A stretch of 64,000 nt of DNA. Source: Aurantiochytrium sp. KH105. Its lineage: Eukaryota > Sar > Bigyra > Thraustochytrida > Thraustochytriidae. The translations under genes and the position numbers were made by a program. Shown in pieces: positions 25,401 to 33,588 of the stretch. The notes below the pieces were generated by a model. The model worked only from the letters and a program-made list of their open reading frames with translations. It was not told the origin of the DNA and ran no database searches. The stretch covers positions 124,001 through 188,000 of the forward strand of contig BGKB01000021.1 of the NCBI GenBank assembly GCA_003116975.1, written 5' to 3'. Every line of letters begins with the position of its first letter. The first letter of the stretch is position 1.

Positions 25401-28400
25401 AGAATGCCCTGAAGGCATGTATTGCCCAGAGGCCTCGATAAGCCCAAGTCGTTGCCCAGAAGGAACCTACTCTAATAGCACACAACTTGGCGCCGCGTCT
25501 CAGTGTACGCCATGCGACCCAGGCAGCTACTGCGCCTCGAATGGACTTGTCGAACCTTCGGGATTTTGTGCGGCAGGCTACTATTGTCTCCTCAGTTCAA
25601 CAATGCGGATTCCCTCGAATGACGCCGGCTTTGGAGGCGTTTGCCCGGCAGGCTACTATTGCATGGAAGGAACAGCTTCTCCAGAACCTTGTCCCCTTGG
25701 AACCTTTGGGACGAAGGAGCAAGCCAAGTCGCTCGATGACTGCAAGCCGTGCGAGCCCGGCTCGTACTGTGGCGAGCGTGGTCTGACCGCCCCTTCGGGT
25801 CCCTGCGCAGCTGGATACTACTGCAACGGTACGTCGTCCGTCTCAAGCCAGACACCTGACCTGATCTGCCCCACTGGATTCCGGTGCCCTGCTGGTACAA
25901 GTCACCCGATTCGCTGTGACGAAGGCACGTACGCCCCGGATAAGGGCGCCTCTAATTGCACGGTATGCCCAGGGGGTTACTTTTGCGATGGCATCGAGAC
26001 GACCCTCGCCTTTGTCTGCCCAGCAGGATCCTATTGCCCCCCTGGAACGGGAGCGAGCCCGCCACGATGCCCACCGGGGACCTTTAGTACTGCATTGGGT
26101 CTCAACGATATCTCATTGTGTAGCATCTGCCCCGCAGGACAATTTTGCGCGGACTATGGGCTTCTCAACTCGTCGGGAATGTGCGATCCGGGCTATGTAT
26201 GCGATCCCGGCAGCAAGACACAGTATGGCGGAGGTGTCGAGTGCTACGACGCTGATCTTTTGCCGTATGAATGCCCTCGTGGACATTACTGTCAGTATGG
26301 TCGAGCGCTCCCTTGCCCAATTGGTACCTACAACCCGCTTGTAGGTGAGGGCACGCGTGAAAGCTGCCGTCCATGCGAAGCCGGTCGGTGGTGCTTCGAG
26401 GAGGCCACGGCATACCAAGACGATTTCATGTGTCCTACGGGCCACTACTGCGAATCGTCCACTGCCTTGCCCATTCCGTGTCCCGCTGGTACTTTTCGCG
26501 ACGAGACCGGAGCGGCCAGCGCCGCGGATTGCGAGATTTGTCCCTCAGGTGAGTATTGCCCCGGTGATGCTGCTTTATCACCCATCCTCGACCACAATGG
26601 AAGCACTGTCGAAGCATACTGGAACGCGAGCTCTGGTTCGAGCTTTGCTATTCCTTGTCCAGCGGGGACCTTTTGTACAGGTGGCAATGTGGAGCCTGAG
26701 TTATGTCCAATCGGCTTTGCGGCGTCGTCCCCTGGCATGAGCATTACACGTGGGTCTATCGCTGCGGCATGCACACCGTGCCCGGGCGGTACGCATGGGA
26801 CAGATCCTCTCCGTCTCGAGTGCGCCACCTGCGACCCTGGTTACATTTGCGTGCACGCAGCCTCGACGCCGCGTCCGCTCGACGTCACAACGGAGGGAGG
26901 ATATATTTGTCCCGTGGGTCACTACTGTCCTGCGGGGAGCACGACCACGCTTCCGTGTCCACCGGGGACCTTTGCAAATGAGACTGGGGCGTACAGTGAA
27001 GAAATGCATTGCCTCCCTTGTGCTTCGAACACCTACAATGAGCTTTGGGGTGCAGCGGGCTGCAAGCCATGCGCGTCGTCGTCATCGTCCGAGTCCGGAT
27101 CAACCGCTTGCAATTGCCAGGGACGAAACCGAGCTTTCGAGGCAAGTACTGGTAAATGTCTTTGCGTTCCGGGTTTTGAGGCTTTCGACCAGACATCGGG
27201 ATTCACGTCCAAGATGGCCGTTGACGAGGACGGAACAGAAGATTGCCAGCCCATCACCTATGAACGCTGTGCTCTTGGCGAGGTGCTCAATGCAGATGGT
27301 CTATGTGTATCCGCAGATGCCCAGTGCGCCACCGAGTGCGCGGATCTTTTAGGGACGGGTCGCTTGAGCACGGTACTCGGCGTTTGCGACTGTGATGGGG
27401 CTTTGCCGCTCGAACAAACGTGCGGTGTCGAGTGCCGTGCAAATGCGACAGATGGCTATCTCGTCGCAGGGTCGCCAAAGTCGCTCACATTGAGTGATGG
27501 GACAAGCACAGACCTTTCCGAGTTGGAGGGATTCTATGGTGTGCCGTCTTGCGCCAGCACCGATGCCTGCGCTGTCCTTGGGTGCGAATTTGGTAACGAG
27601 GGCTCCGCGGGTTGTGACTACGATCTTCCAGCGGTAATTTCCTCGCTTGAAGCCGATTCGGAGCGACGTGTGCGCCGTCAGCGTCGCCGACTCGTAAATG
27701 AGACCGACAGTGACTCAACCATGATTGCTCACCCGGTTCTTTGTATCAACACCGGCGACACCTTGGTCTTCAAGCTCGAAGCAGACGAGGACGATGCATC
27801 GGGTCTTCCTGCGTATCCAGTGTACAAGAAGGACTCTCTTCTCAACACTAACCCAGACTTTGACTATGGGCACTTTCGCTACCTGGAGGGCGCGCCATAC
27901 GTTCGCGTCTTTGCCTTCACCTTCCAAAGTTCAGGCATGTACGTTTTCGGATCGTCTCGAGACCTTAGCACTGAGCTAATCGTGTCGGTGCAGCCCAAGG
28001 GCAGCGCCTGCCCGACCGAAGCTGCGATCATGCCGCGATCGACGGCAACTCTATTCGCGCTCGGAGCCAAGCGGAGCGAAACAATTCTTCTGGAACCCGA
28101 CTGGTCTCTGCTCGGTACCTTGCTTGGTGGCATGGCGGGTCTTGTGGTTCTCTTGCTCACTGTGGTGTACTGTTTTCGAGAATTTGCTCTGGGAACGGTG
28201 CGCATTATTCCAACGTACCGCAACAAGAACCGACTCGGGGACGCGAAGAAACTGCTCAAGGGAAAGAAGCGCGGGTGGATCAAGTCTCGTAGTGTGGCGC
28301 CAATGGCAAAGGTCTTTACACCCGGGGACGCGGCCAAAGAGGGCCTGCAGCCTCTGGGCCATGCTCGATGGGCGGAGGAAGATGTTGACCCCCGCGAACT

Positions 28401-31400
28401 TGTGGAGCGCATGGTCTCAAACCACGAGGAAGTTCACGAGCACCTCAACCGTCACGATGCCAAGGTCGAGACCTTGTTTGGAAACCTTCAAGTGGAGTCG
28501 CAAGAGCTCAAGGAAATGCTCAAAGCCATCAAGGAAGACGGCGTGCGTACCATTGGCGGGCAACCTCTCCTGCCAGGCTTTGGAGCTCGCCTCGGTGACG
28601 ACAATGATGCAAGCGAAGGTGATGATGGTGACACTGATCTTTGGTCCACCCCTCGGGACGCTCTCGATTCCGACAGGTCCGGCTCTCTTTCGGAACTACA
28701 CCGTAAGGAACAGCAGCTCCTCGAGAAATCGTGGCAAGAATCCGCCGAGCGCGAGCTCGAGGAACTCAACACAAAACTTGATGAGGAAGCCGAGGAAGCT
28801 ATGCTCGAGGAACAATTGAAGCAAGAAGAGCAACTTGAGGATCTAGAGCGCATGCTGCTGGAACGAGAAGATATCAGCGATGAGGAGCGCGAGCGCATCT
28901 TGCGAGACTTTGAGCGTGACCAGGAAATGCTGCGTGATACTCTCGATCTTGAGAAGCGGCGCCAGCAAGAGGACTTGAAGAACCGTCTCGCAGAGAGGAA
29001 TCTTCGAAGCTACCGTGCTACCAAGCGGCGCCAGCGCTCTGAACGCGAAGAAGAGGAGCAGATGCAAACTGGAAAGGATGGTGCAAAGTCACAAAAGGCC
29101 TCGGGACCAGCTGGCAGCGCCGTTGTCAATAAGGAGGCCGAGGCGCGCAAAATGGAACAGGTGGCCAAGTTACTTGCGATCCAGGAGGAGGCCGAGCTCG
29201 AGGAGCTTGATGTCGAGCTCCAGCGCGAACGCGTTCAGGCAGAGGCAGACCTTATGGACGACTCCAAGAGCATGGCACTGTCTGGTCTCGACGAGGAGGC
29301 GCGCGCCAAGCTTGAGCGAGAAATGATCATCATGCGGGCATCCTCCGAGCAGAATGCCGAAGACCACGCGCGTAAACAAAAGGAAGAGCTGCGCGAGCGT
29401 CTCCTGAAGCAGAAACGCGATGAGACCGCCCAGGCAGTCTCGCGTGCGCGCAAGAGCATCGTCTTGAATAGTAGTATAGAGGGCGGATCCACGACTGAAG
29501 ACGCACAGGGGGAATCTCAAGACAAGGGCAAACCTGACCAATCCGCGGATATTTCACAGTCGCCTAGCGACGAGGCCCTCAATAAGGTTCTCAATGAGCT
29601 CGCAGAGGAAGAGGTCGAAGCCAAGGTTGAGATCGAAGCTGCGCTCGAGGAGGACGCCCGTGAAGAGACAAAGCATCTCCAGAAGGAGATGGCGTCCGCT
29701 CTGGCGAAGGCCAAAGAGACAAACAACGAAGAGAGCGAAGAGGCAAAGACTCTAGTGACCTCGATCCGCGAAGACTATAAGCGGAAAATTGACCAACTCC
29801 AGGAAGAAACAGCAGCAAAGCGCAAACAGCAGTACGAGGCGCTCAAGTCGCGGCTCAAGAACCGCCGTCGCGCACGCGTCAAGGAGATCGTCCAAGATGA
29901 AGATGTCTCACCCGATCTCTTGGAAAAGGCACTCGACGAGCAGGACAGCGATGCGGACATCAGACTCGAAATGGAATTGCAGGAACGCCACAAGGAGGAT
30001 GTTGGTCGCCGTCTCGAGCTCGACAAGCGCGAGGCCGAATTGCGACGACGCGAGGCCGAGGTTGCTCTTCGTCTCTCCGCTGAGCGCGAAGGCAAAGACG
30101 CCGAGGCCGAGGTCAAGAGGCTTCGCGAGTCCCACGAAGCCGCGCTTGCCACTTTGGGACAATCGCAGGCGCAAATCAGGGACAAACAGCGGGACGCGCT
30201 CAAACGTCGCGCCCAGGAGCGCAAGGAGAAACGTGAGCGGGAGGAGGCTGCCAAGGCCGCAGAAGCTGCCGCCAAGGCCGAGGCCGAGGCAGAGGCAGAG
30301 GCCGAGGGAAGCGAAGCTCATTCGGGCGCAGAAGGCTCTCCCGGCGACGCGGAGAGCGGTACTGTCGAGGGGTCGAAGTCGAGCCCCGGAAAGAGGGAAG
30401 GTCGCGCATCGGCGCTGTGGGAGAATGCTGTGGACCGTATTTCCGTCAAACTCACGCGGCGCATCGCTGAAGCGCGCGCTCTCGAGGAGGAGAAGGCTCG
30501 GCTCGGCGCCGAGCACGAGAAAGTCATTGAAGAAATGCGAAAGCGGCAAGAAGAAGAGCGCAAGCGTCTCGAGGAGGAAATGGAGGCCGCTCGACAGAAA
30601 CTTCTCCTCGAACGTAAACGCGAGGAAGCTGCTGCCATGGAACACGCAGATGAGGAGCGCCGAAGGCGCGAAGAGGAGGCTGCGCTGTCCGCAAAGACGG
30701 CGCAGGAGCTCGAAGCCATCAAAGAGCAGCACGAGCGCGACTTTAGCGCAAAACAGGAGCAAGAGCGACTGAAGCGCGAAAAACAGCGCGAAAAGGTGAT
30801 GAAGAAGCTGGAAGAAAAGAAGGCCCGCAAACGCCAGCTCCTGGAGCGTCGGCATCAGCAGACCATGAAGAAGCACGAAGCCAAGGCCGTCGAGCAGACC
30901 GGAGCGCCACAGATGTCGCGTGAGGACGAGATGCGGCAAGAAAAGGCTGCCATCTCGCAGCTCATGAAGCACGCCTCGCCCGATGGCATCGAAGCCAGCG
31001 AGCTTTATCGAGGAATTGAGAAGATTCTCGAGCCGCGTCACACTCGCGAAAAGCTCGAACTTTCTCAACGCCAGTTTCAACAGCGCACCCAGCAAATCAA
31101 GACGAGATTCGCCGAAGTTCAGAATGAAAAGCACGAGCGCAAGAAGGCGATCATTCAGTCAGGTGCGAGCCTAGATGAGATTGAAAAGCTCGAGGCTGAA
31201 TGCAAGGAGAAACTTCGCGTGATTGAAGACGAAGTCACCCAAAATGTCGAAGAGGCACACAAGGTGGAGCAAGACGAGCTTACGCGACGACATGCGCAGG
31301 AGATCGGCAAATATGTGTCCAAGTACTCGCGCAAGCCCAAGGAGACAATCCAACAAGATGCTCAGGTCGAAAGCACGGAACTGCGTGCCATGCTTGACAA

Positions 31401-33249
31401 GGAGCGCGAATTCCGACTTCGCGAAATCCAGAACGAGCGTGCTGCAGCCGAATTTCGTGCGCGCGAAGCCTTCGACAAGGCAATCCTGGATCTGGAGCGC
31501 GGTCTTCGAGACTACCGCGCGGAACATGCAGGCGATACAGCGGCGGTCTTTGAAGCTCGAAAGGCAAAGCTTCTGCAAAAGCAGATGACCTCGCACGATA
31601 TCGTCCTGAAGACCGCTCGCGACGACACCCAGAGGCGCGAGATGCGCGCCGGCTTTGAGTTGGAGCGCGAAAGACTTGCCACGGCGATTCGTGCCGAGCA
31701 CTTACGTCAAGTGAAGAGTGTCGAGGCACGAGTCGAGAGGCTCAAGGCGAAGTCGGCACGGTACTACAGACGTGTCCTCGACGCGCGTCTCCGCGACATC
31801 GCAGATGTGACCACGCGCAAGGTCATGATCATGGATGATGCCTTGCGACGTATGTTTGCGCAACGGAACGCCAAGGTGGAGGCAATCATGGCATCTCCCT
31901 CGGAACCAGGATCTCCTGGGTCGCCCTTCAGTGTGGGTGGGGCGGACGCACTTTACTACGAGCAAGCTTTCCAAGATTCTCCCCCGCAAAATCTGGCCGA
32001 ACTTCAGGCGCTACACCGCTCCGAGTCAATGCGAAGGATCTCGGCTCTCCAAGGTACCTCTGCCACCGCCGCTGTCGCTGGCGTGGCGCTATCTTCGATG
32101 CCATCGCCATCCACCGCTGCTCTCGAGAAAAAGCTAGAAGCGATCGAGGTGCTCTTGCAGTCCATGCGAGGTATATCGGCGTCTTCGAGTGGAGAAACAG
32201 AGACAAAAGGAGGGGCTCAAGTTTCTCATCAGAGTGCACCGCAGTACACAGATCCTCTCGACGCAGGTTTCACTACCTCGTCAGAAGTGGTTGAAATTGC
32301 TTCGGAGGATTTGTTGCCCACAGAATTGTCGCGACTTCGTCTTGGAGATCGCATTCTGCGCGTCCTTGGACTCCAAGGTCAGGTCAGTCTGCGCGCTGCG
32401 CGCTCTGTTCCCTCGAACCAGGCGCAGGCCTCTGCCTTCAAACAGTCCTTTAGCTGGGACGAGTCGGAGCGGAGACTTTATCTGCGTGTGGAGCGCTTCA
32501 CCAATGTCGGTGACTTTGTCTTGGTACTCGTTCATTGTTTGGCGCACATCAAGGTGCACAAGACGGCGTCGGCCTTTGTTGACGCGGACCCTATCTTTAT
32601 TCAGGAGTTCCACGCTCAGCTGCGGTCGGTGAACAATGCACTGATTGGCTTCGCGGGTGTTCTCGACGATGAAGATACCGATGACGATGGTCGGGATGTT
32701 TCGAGCACGGGTAAACAGGCATCATCTGACGGCGCGGCTGTCGTTCAAGACGCCTCGAAGACGCGCCTACCGGCCCGCCTTTCGGCGTACTCTGCCTTTT
32801 CAGACGGAACATCGGACGATGGAGGGTCCGCTGTTCTCAAACTTTTGCGAGACCTCAAGCTTGACAGAGTCAATCTCGTCGTTGAGAGCGAGGCCTCGTC
32901 CAGCGCAGCCTTGATTGCTCCTAAAAGTGAGCATGCAATGCATACCAAGCTCAAGGCGCAGGTCTCCGAGCTTGAGAAACGTATCGGGGATGCGCGTGAA
33001 GAACTTCGGACCGTTGAGGAAAGAATTGCCACAATGCAAGGACGTCTCGATTCAAACGAGGAAGGCATTGACAAGGAAGCGTTGGGAAATGAGCTCGAAA
33101 CTTTGCGATCGAACAAGGAGGGTGAGCATCACCGATTGGAGAAACTAAGTCAGCTTTTGCAAGAGCGCAAGGAGCAGCTGGCACATTTCTTGAATCAAAA
33201 TGAGGATATGAAAGACGCAGTATCTGCTGGGCTTTTGCAAGATCGCTAG
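16414..33249 (+). CDS. Giant type I membrane protein: PTDSPT stalk, beta-repeats, GCC2/GCC3 Cys-rich repeats, TM, coiled-coil tail
   Basis: One uninterrupted 16.8-kb frame, 5,611 residues from the first ATG. The ATG at 16594 (residue 61) puts a textbook signal peptide (RRIIILALVAMYCAVGVLAQ) at the N-terminus and is my preferred start. Order, counted from the first ATG: PTDSPT/A-FPT repeats about 105-175; six beta-rich units of 242 residues plus flanking half-units, about 180-1865, Calx-beta-like in style and often ending DFVANWYG; cysteine-rich repeats about 1868-3567 (CPAGxYxxxxx...CxxCPAGYYC, GCC2/GCC3 or ephrin-receptor-like type); a linker with a possible cupredoxin-like beta domain about 3770-3870; a membrane span about 3898-3922; and a charged Glu/Arg coiled coil about 3980-5155. 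It ends in a folded-looking domain (about 5285-5410) containing VHCLAH and a final coiled coil. Plausible role: surface adhesion or sensing linked to the cytoskeleton. This is inference; the function is unknown. Confidence 0.9.
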   Translation: MILPLPERALNSLGTWSSLPDSQEVDRNAKLKPSNPHRTFERDARLNHQRRARKVFPQRSMLATWASTSLSVRRIIILALVAMYCAVGVLAQAPAPTPQPTQLPTQLPTDSPTAFPTDSPTVFPTDSPTAFPTDAPTAFPTDSPTASPTDSPTAFPTDAPTAFPTDSPTDSPTYAPTSAPRLIILNPETLSVIEGGQNRSYYITLDYTPVWEGDDVCISMSVSGLDPEARGIHVLPNSTCFTAYGETQQVNVRIERDFIKRGAAETFTIDHAGVDEAAVLTVPVIDVDQASVVLSAVSGTIQQGVLGGAGAQDAQYNVSLDSIPTQDVTVTFVADKNSLVDITPSSLVFRQGEDPSAQTVTISAVDASTVDDVVSDSVRISHTVESLDAVYDEISVADFVADWYGAEHPRVIISASSIEVVEGDSDTVSLSIKLGIPPSSGSMSISLASTELDGIPLDFAPTQLTFTSANFDTVQAVDVSFPRDYEYRGAEINALQLSFAVDAGSAAPYADETLVEYWPSSFVTVNVREVDLASVSLSAITGSVQQGTIGGGGAVDATYNISLSSIPIADVTISIAADQPRLVDITPSEITFLADQSPSPALVTVSAADAELVSNVSFDILRLSHTASSTDLDFDAADIPDYVADWYGAARPKVVMSLASLAFDEASSGETFSVKLGAPITSGTVTVTLASSTLTDGSELTVSPASLTFTSANWNAAQAVQITYPQDNIYRGDADTSFTITVDATGGQPYADSQYVIFYPSATIAVDVHEVDQAAVSLSAVAGDIYQATVGGSDEVDVTYTINLASTPTEDVTVSITPDDTSLVSVSPASVTFAADTSPSAQTITVSAADPTVVTNVTSALLTLSHAATSSDSFYNGIAIRNFVANWYGSPRPRVLMSRSALEIDEDSSTGDSFTVKLAVEPTNGDVTISLASSALSDSSELTISPASLTFTSSDWDTAQTVQVTYPKDDVYRGEADTSFTIAVSASGSEPYADSQYVIYYPSSSIAVDVHEVDQAAVSLSAVAGDIYQATVGGSDEVDVTYTINLASTPTEDVTVSITPDDTSLVSVSPASVTFAADTSPSAQTITVSAADPTVVTNVTSALLTLSHAATSSDSFYNGIAIRNFVANWYGSPRPRVLMTTSSLEIDEGSSAGDTFTVKLAVAPSNGDVTISLVSSALSDSSELTISPTSLTFTSSDWNTAQTVQVMYPKDDVYRGEADTSFTIAVSASGSEPYADSQYVIYYPSNSIAVDVHEADQAVVTLSSTTGTIRQGAIGGAGAVDATYTVNLASAPTQEVTISIIADQASLVTISPDILTFPAGQSPSAQIVTISAADATAVTNVTSALLTLSHTVTSGDTSYDGAVVNDFVANWYGSARPRVSVSTSSIDIVEGASSPASMSVKLDVEPSDGPVNLTLTSSLLADGSSLDVSSELLVFTTENWSSEQVVEVQYPRDFVYRGANTFSFQLELAVVEGSSEPYMNESYVLFWPDSTIDVTVREADQASVTISDLTGTIRQGAIGGAGAQDATYTMSLTSVPEDNVTISITPDNEWLVDITPSEIVFSAGVAPPDVLVTVAAKSATQVANVSFDVLVVSHSISTTDSNYAAIDIPDFEASWYGAAHPRVVLSAAAIDVVEGTEVASIFYVKLGVQPSSDDVSVDFASSILEDGSALLIDPTSVSFSMTDWDTEQPVRVTYPRDYEYRGAEVTSFQVLLSVGAGSGEPYADAQYVQFWPTSQVEARVYDADLPEIVLSEQTVYVTENGQSAQYELVLNSRPAQDVNVSIANPNSDLVGLNTTLVVFTSADWDIPQTIRVVAIESEDDNAYDLASAITILQHSAASNDTSYDGVSARFSPSQLLIVRRYEDPTIPNCPGGTYLTGETSLECVACPAGYKCPVETNDPAPCLLGSFSIGAQVNCTLCPRGMRCPQTNSNSMDACAAGTYSIEGQADCTICPAGKQCPSTDSDVVQDCPSGSYSLAGSQTCTVCPAGKACPDPTGVTIHTCEPGTYTETGMTSCVACPAGYACTDVTRAPIESEACEPGTFAGPELGNTFCTECPAGYSCPYTDDDTIIACASGEYSAHGNSTCTQCPAGMDCTPESGPGNVCQEGTYSLLGDANCHDCPRGHKCPTNSAQPVECNMGSYAATTRHTACSACPAGSFCPTNATESPQICPAGTYSYEGATSCEDCDAGYYCEEGAVSPTPVNDECEAGTYCPSGGPQFNCPAGSYGTKTGGVSADDACDPCPAGYYCPEGSTDATKIECTPGYYCPQGTSVETQYPCSAGYYNPDGGSVAGGACLIVPEGRYAYAGSSQHYPCPSGYYCPEGTTHQHEFPCAGGTYSGIATELKSQDDCLTCTVGHYCPSGSITPTACPVGSYNPTTGGSLLTNCLACPAGYTCPNTGMNDYTQIRCQVGHYCPSGNYDIDAFPCPAGTYTDDDDLQNAQACTPCPPGYACLEGTGGSVAKLDCAVGHYCPEGTTYTTQYDCPRGSYTVSTSLTDVDECTPCPAGSYCEGGLGRIGAIGDVDGHCSPGHYCPASTYEPNQFPCPDGTYTASVSLESEDQCTPCDLGHYCFDAATFPVPCPAGSYANETGESDDLCTTCPAGYECPEGTIDPIPCQPGNQSASGQDACDTCEAGYFCKTTATTRELMHAQPCSPGLYCPEGVAIEPSFAQHACPDAHYCPQAIPAPLECPVGTYNPVTGQGYLENCTACDPGYYCIVQSNSVTGECDPGHYCPAGSTGPMQFPCPARTYRTTSRGESENSCSICTSGYYCEVATVDPVICPKGYYCLTASSAPKACPIGRYGNFTGLTSGAACTPCPGGYYCDGQGLTQPTDLCDEGYYCMEGSYTSTPNAAGTNWTYELGDELESALVFADIGDICPPGYFCPRGSAMPIACDPGTFNSVEGATSSDACLDCTPGHYCAGAGNAVPTGLCEPGYVCPGRSEDPTDEIALPGTFAPEGSAAASNCAHGTFNSEFGKANCTLCYPGFYCPETGLESPEECPEGMYCPEASISPSRCPEGTYSNSTQLGAASQCTPCDPGSYCASNGLVEPSGFCAAGYYCLLSSTMRIPSNDAGFGGVCPAGYYCMEGTASPEPCPLGTFGTKEQAKSLDDCKPCEPGSYCGERGLTAPSGPCAAGYYCNGTSSVSSQTPDLICPTGFRCPAGTSHPIRCDEGTYAPDKGASNCTVCPGGYFCDGIETTLAFVCPAGSYCPPGTGASPPRCPPGTFSTALGLNDISLCSICPAGQFCADYGLLNSSGMCDPGYVCDPGSKTQYGGGVECYDADLLPYECPRGHYCQYGRALPCPIGTYNPLVGEGTRESCRPCEAGRWCFEEATAYQDDFMCPTGHYCESSTALPIPCPAGTFRDETGAASAADCEICPSGEYCPGDAALSPILDHNGSTVEAYWNASSGSSFAIPCPAGTFCTGGNVEPELCPIGFAASSPGMSITRGSIAAACTPCPGGTHGTDPLRLECATCDPGYICVHAASTPRPLDVTTEGGYICPVGHYCPAGSTTTLPCPPGTFANETGAYSEEMHCLPCASNTYNELWGAAGCKPCASSSSSESGSTACNCQGRNRAFEASTGKCLCVPGFEAFDQTSGFTSKMAVDEDGTEDCQPITYERCALGEVLNADGLCVSADAQCATECADLLGTGRLSTVLGVCDCDGALPLEQTCGVECRANATDGYLVAGSPKSLTLSDGTSTDLSELEGFYGVPSCASTDACAVLGCEFGNEGSAGCDYDLPAVISSLEADSERRVRRQRRRLVNETDSDSTMIAHPVLCINTGDTLVFKLEADEDDASGLPAYPVYKKDSLLNTNPDFDYGHFRYLEGAPYVRVFAFTFQSSGMYVFGSSRDLSTELIVSVQPKGSACPTEAAIMPRSTATLFALGAKRSETILLEPDWSLLGTLLGGMAGLVVLLLTVVYCFREFALGTVRIIPTYRNKNRLGDAKKLLKGKKRGWIKSRSVAPMAKVFTPGDAAKEGLQPLGHARWAEEDVDPRELVERMVSNHEEVHEHLNRHDAKVETLFGNLQVESQELKEMLKAIKEDGVRTIGGQPLLPGFGARLGDDNDASEGDDGDTDLWSTPRDALDSDRSGSLSELHRKEQQLLEKSWQESAERELEELNTKLDEEAEEAMLEEQLKQEEQLEDLERMLLEREDISDEERERILRDFERDQEMLRDTLDLEKRRQQEDLKNRLAERNLRSYRATKRRQRSEREEEEQMQTGKDGAKSQKASGPAGSAVVNKEAEARKMEQVAKLLAIQEEAELEELDVELQRERVQAEADLMDDSKSMALSGLDEEARAKLEREMIIMRASSEQNAEDHARKQKEELRERLLKQKRDETAQAVSRARKSIVLNSSIEGGSTTEDAQGESQDKGKPDQSADISQSPSDEALNKVLNELAEEEVEAKVEIEAALEEDAREETKHLQKEMASALAKAKETNNEESEEAKTLVTSIREDYKRKIDQLQEETAAKRKQQYEALKSRLKNRRRARVKEIVQDEDVSPDLLEKALDEQDSDADIRLEMELQERHKEDVGRRLELDKREAELRRREAEVALRLSAEREGKDAEAEVKRLRESHEAALATLGQSQAQIRDKQRDALKRRAQERKEKREREEAAKAAEAAAKAEAEAEAEAEGSEAHSGAEGSPGDAESGTVEGSKSSPGKREGRASALWENAVDRISVKLTRRIAEARALEEEKARLGAEHEKVIEEMRKRQEEERKRLEEEMEAARQKLLLERKREEAAAMEHADEERRRREEEAALSAKTAQELEAIKEQHERDFSAKQEQERLKREKQREKVMKKLEEKKARKRQLLERRHQQTMKKHEAKAVEQTGAPQMSREDEMRQEKAAISQLMKHASPDGIEASELYRGIEKILEPRHTREKLELSQRQFQQRTQQIKTRFAEVQNEKHERKKAIIQSGASLDEIEKLEAECKEKLRVIEDEVTQNVEEAHKVEQDELTRRHAQEIGKYVSKYSRKPKETIQQDAQVESTELRAMLDKEREFRLREIQNERAAAEFRAREAFDKAILDLERGLRDYRAEHAGDTAAVFEARKAKLLQKQMTSHDIVLKTARDDTQRREMRAGFELERERLATAIRAEHLRQVKSVEARVERLKAKSARYYRRVLDARLRDIADVTTRKVMIMDDALRRMFAQRNAKVEAIMASPSEPGSPGSPFSVGGADALYYEQAFQDSPPQNLAELQALHRSESMRRISALQGTSATAAVAGVALSSMPSPSTAALEKKLEAIEVLLQSMRGISASSSGETETKGGAQVSHQSAPQYTDPLDAGFTTSSEVVEIASEDLLPTELSRLRLGDRILRVLGLQGQVSLRAARSVPSNQAQASAFKQSFSWDESERRLYLRVERFTNVGDFVLVLVHCLAHIKVHKTASAFVDADPIFIQEFHAQLRSVNNALIGFAGVLDDEDTDDDGRDVSSTGKQASSDGAAVVQDASKTRLPARLSAYSAFSDGTSDDGGSAVLKLLRDLKLDRVNLVVESEASSSAALIAPKSEHAMHTKLKAQVSELEKRIGDAREELRTVEERIATMQGRLDSNEEGIDKEALGNELETLRSNKEGEHHRLEKLSQLLQERKEQLAHFLNQNEDMKDAVSAGLLQDR
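16736..16942 (+). repeat. Tandem PTDSPTAF/PTDAPTAF codon repeats
   Basis: A 24-bp minisatellite in coding sequence, about nine copies with Ser/Ala and Phe/Val/Ser variants. It encodes a Pro/Thr-rich, probably O-glycosylated stalk right after the signal peptide. Confidence 0.9.
18713..19104 (+). repeat. Copy 1 of a near-identical 392-bp internal duplication
   Basis: It differs from the copy 726 bp downstream at only five positions, all synonymous (CAT/CAC, CTA/CTG, ATA/ATC, GTT/GTC, CGA/AGA). It encodes one A-half of the 242-residue beta unit. Confidence 0.95.
19439..19830 (+). repeat. Copy 2 of the 392-bp internal duplication
   Basis: Offset from copy 1 by 726 bp, exactly one 242-codon unit. 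The B-half between the copies is clearly more diverged from its own counterpart, so near-identity is limited to this block. Confidence 0.95.
22015..27115 (+). repeat. Cysteine-rich GCC2/GCC3-type repeat region
   Basis: About 5.1 kb encodes dozens of repeats of roughly 35-60 residues built around CPAG(T/S)Y and CPAGYYCP. Spacing varies and DNA identity between repeats is low, so the array is old and under protein-level constraint. Confidence 0.9.
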
Positions 33250-33588
33250 CGAAGCGAATCGAGCAAGAAAGCGGCACAGTGCTTGCCACTGTAGTCAGTC
33301 AGTCAGTAAGTGGACCAAATCAAACGCTCACACGCAAATCTTAACTCTGACCGACTCAAGAATCGACTTTCATCTCATCACAATCGGATCCTGTGAAAAA
33401 TATGAGAGCAAAGGAAAAGCAATTTTGACTATCTAAACAGACTGGGTATTTTTCGAGAGTGCGCGATTCACAACTTGAAGAAAACAAAGACTTTTAAAGA
33501 CGAAATATAGCAAGACACCTTCGTCTTGCGTCATGAAGAAAACTGTACGGCGTCCATTTTATGCTTGTACGCGCAAAGATATTCCACC
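33250..33588. other. Convergent 3' intergenic region
   Basis: 339 bp between the giant gene and the next minus-strand gene. Contains a short CAGT repeat (about 33292-33310) and A+T-rich sequence. No gene seen. Confidence 0.7.
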
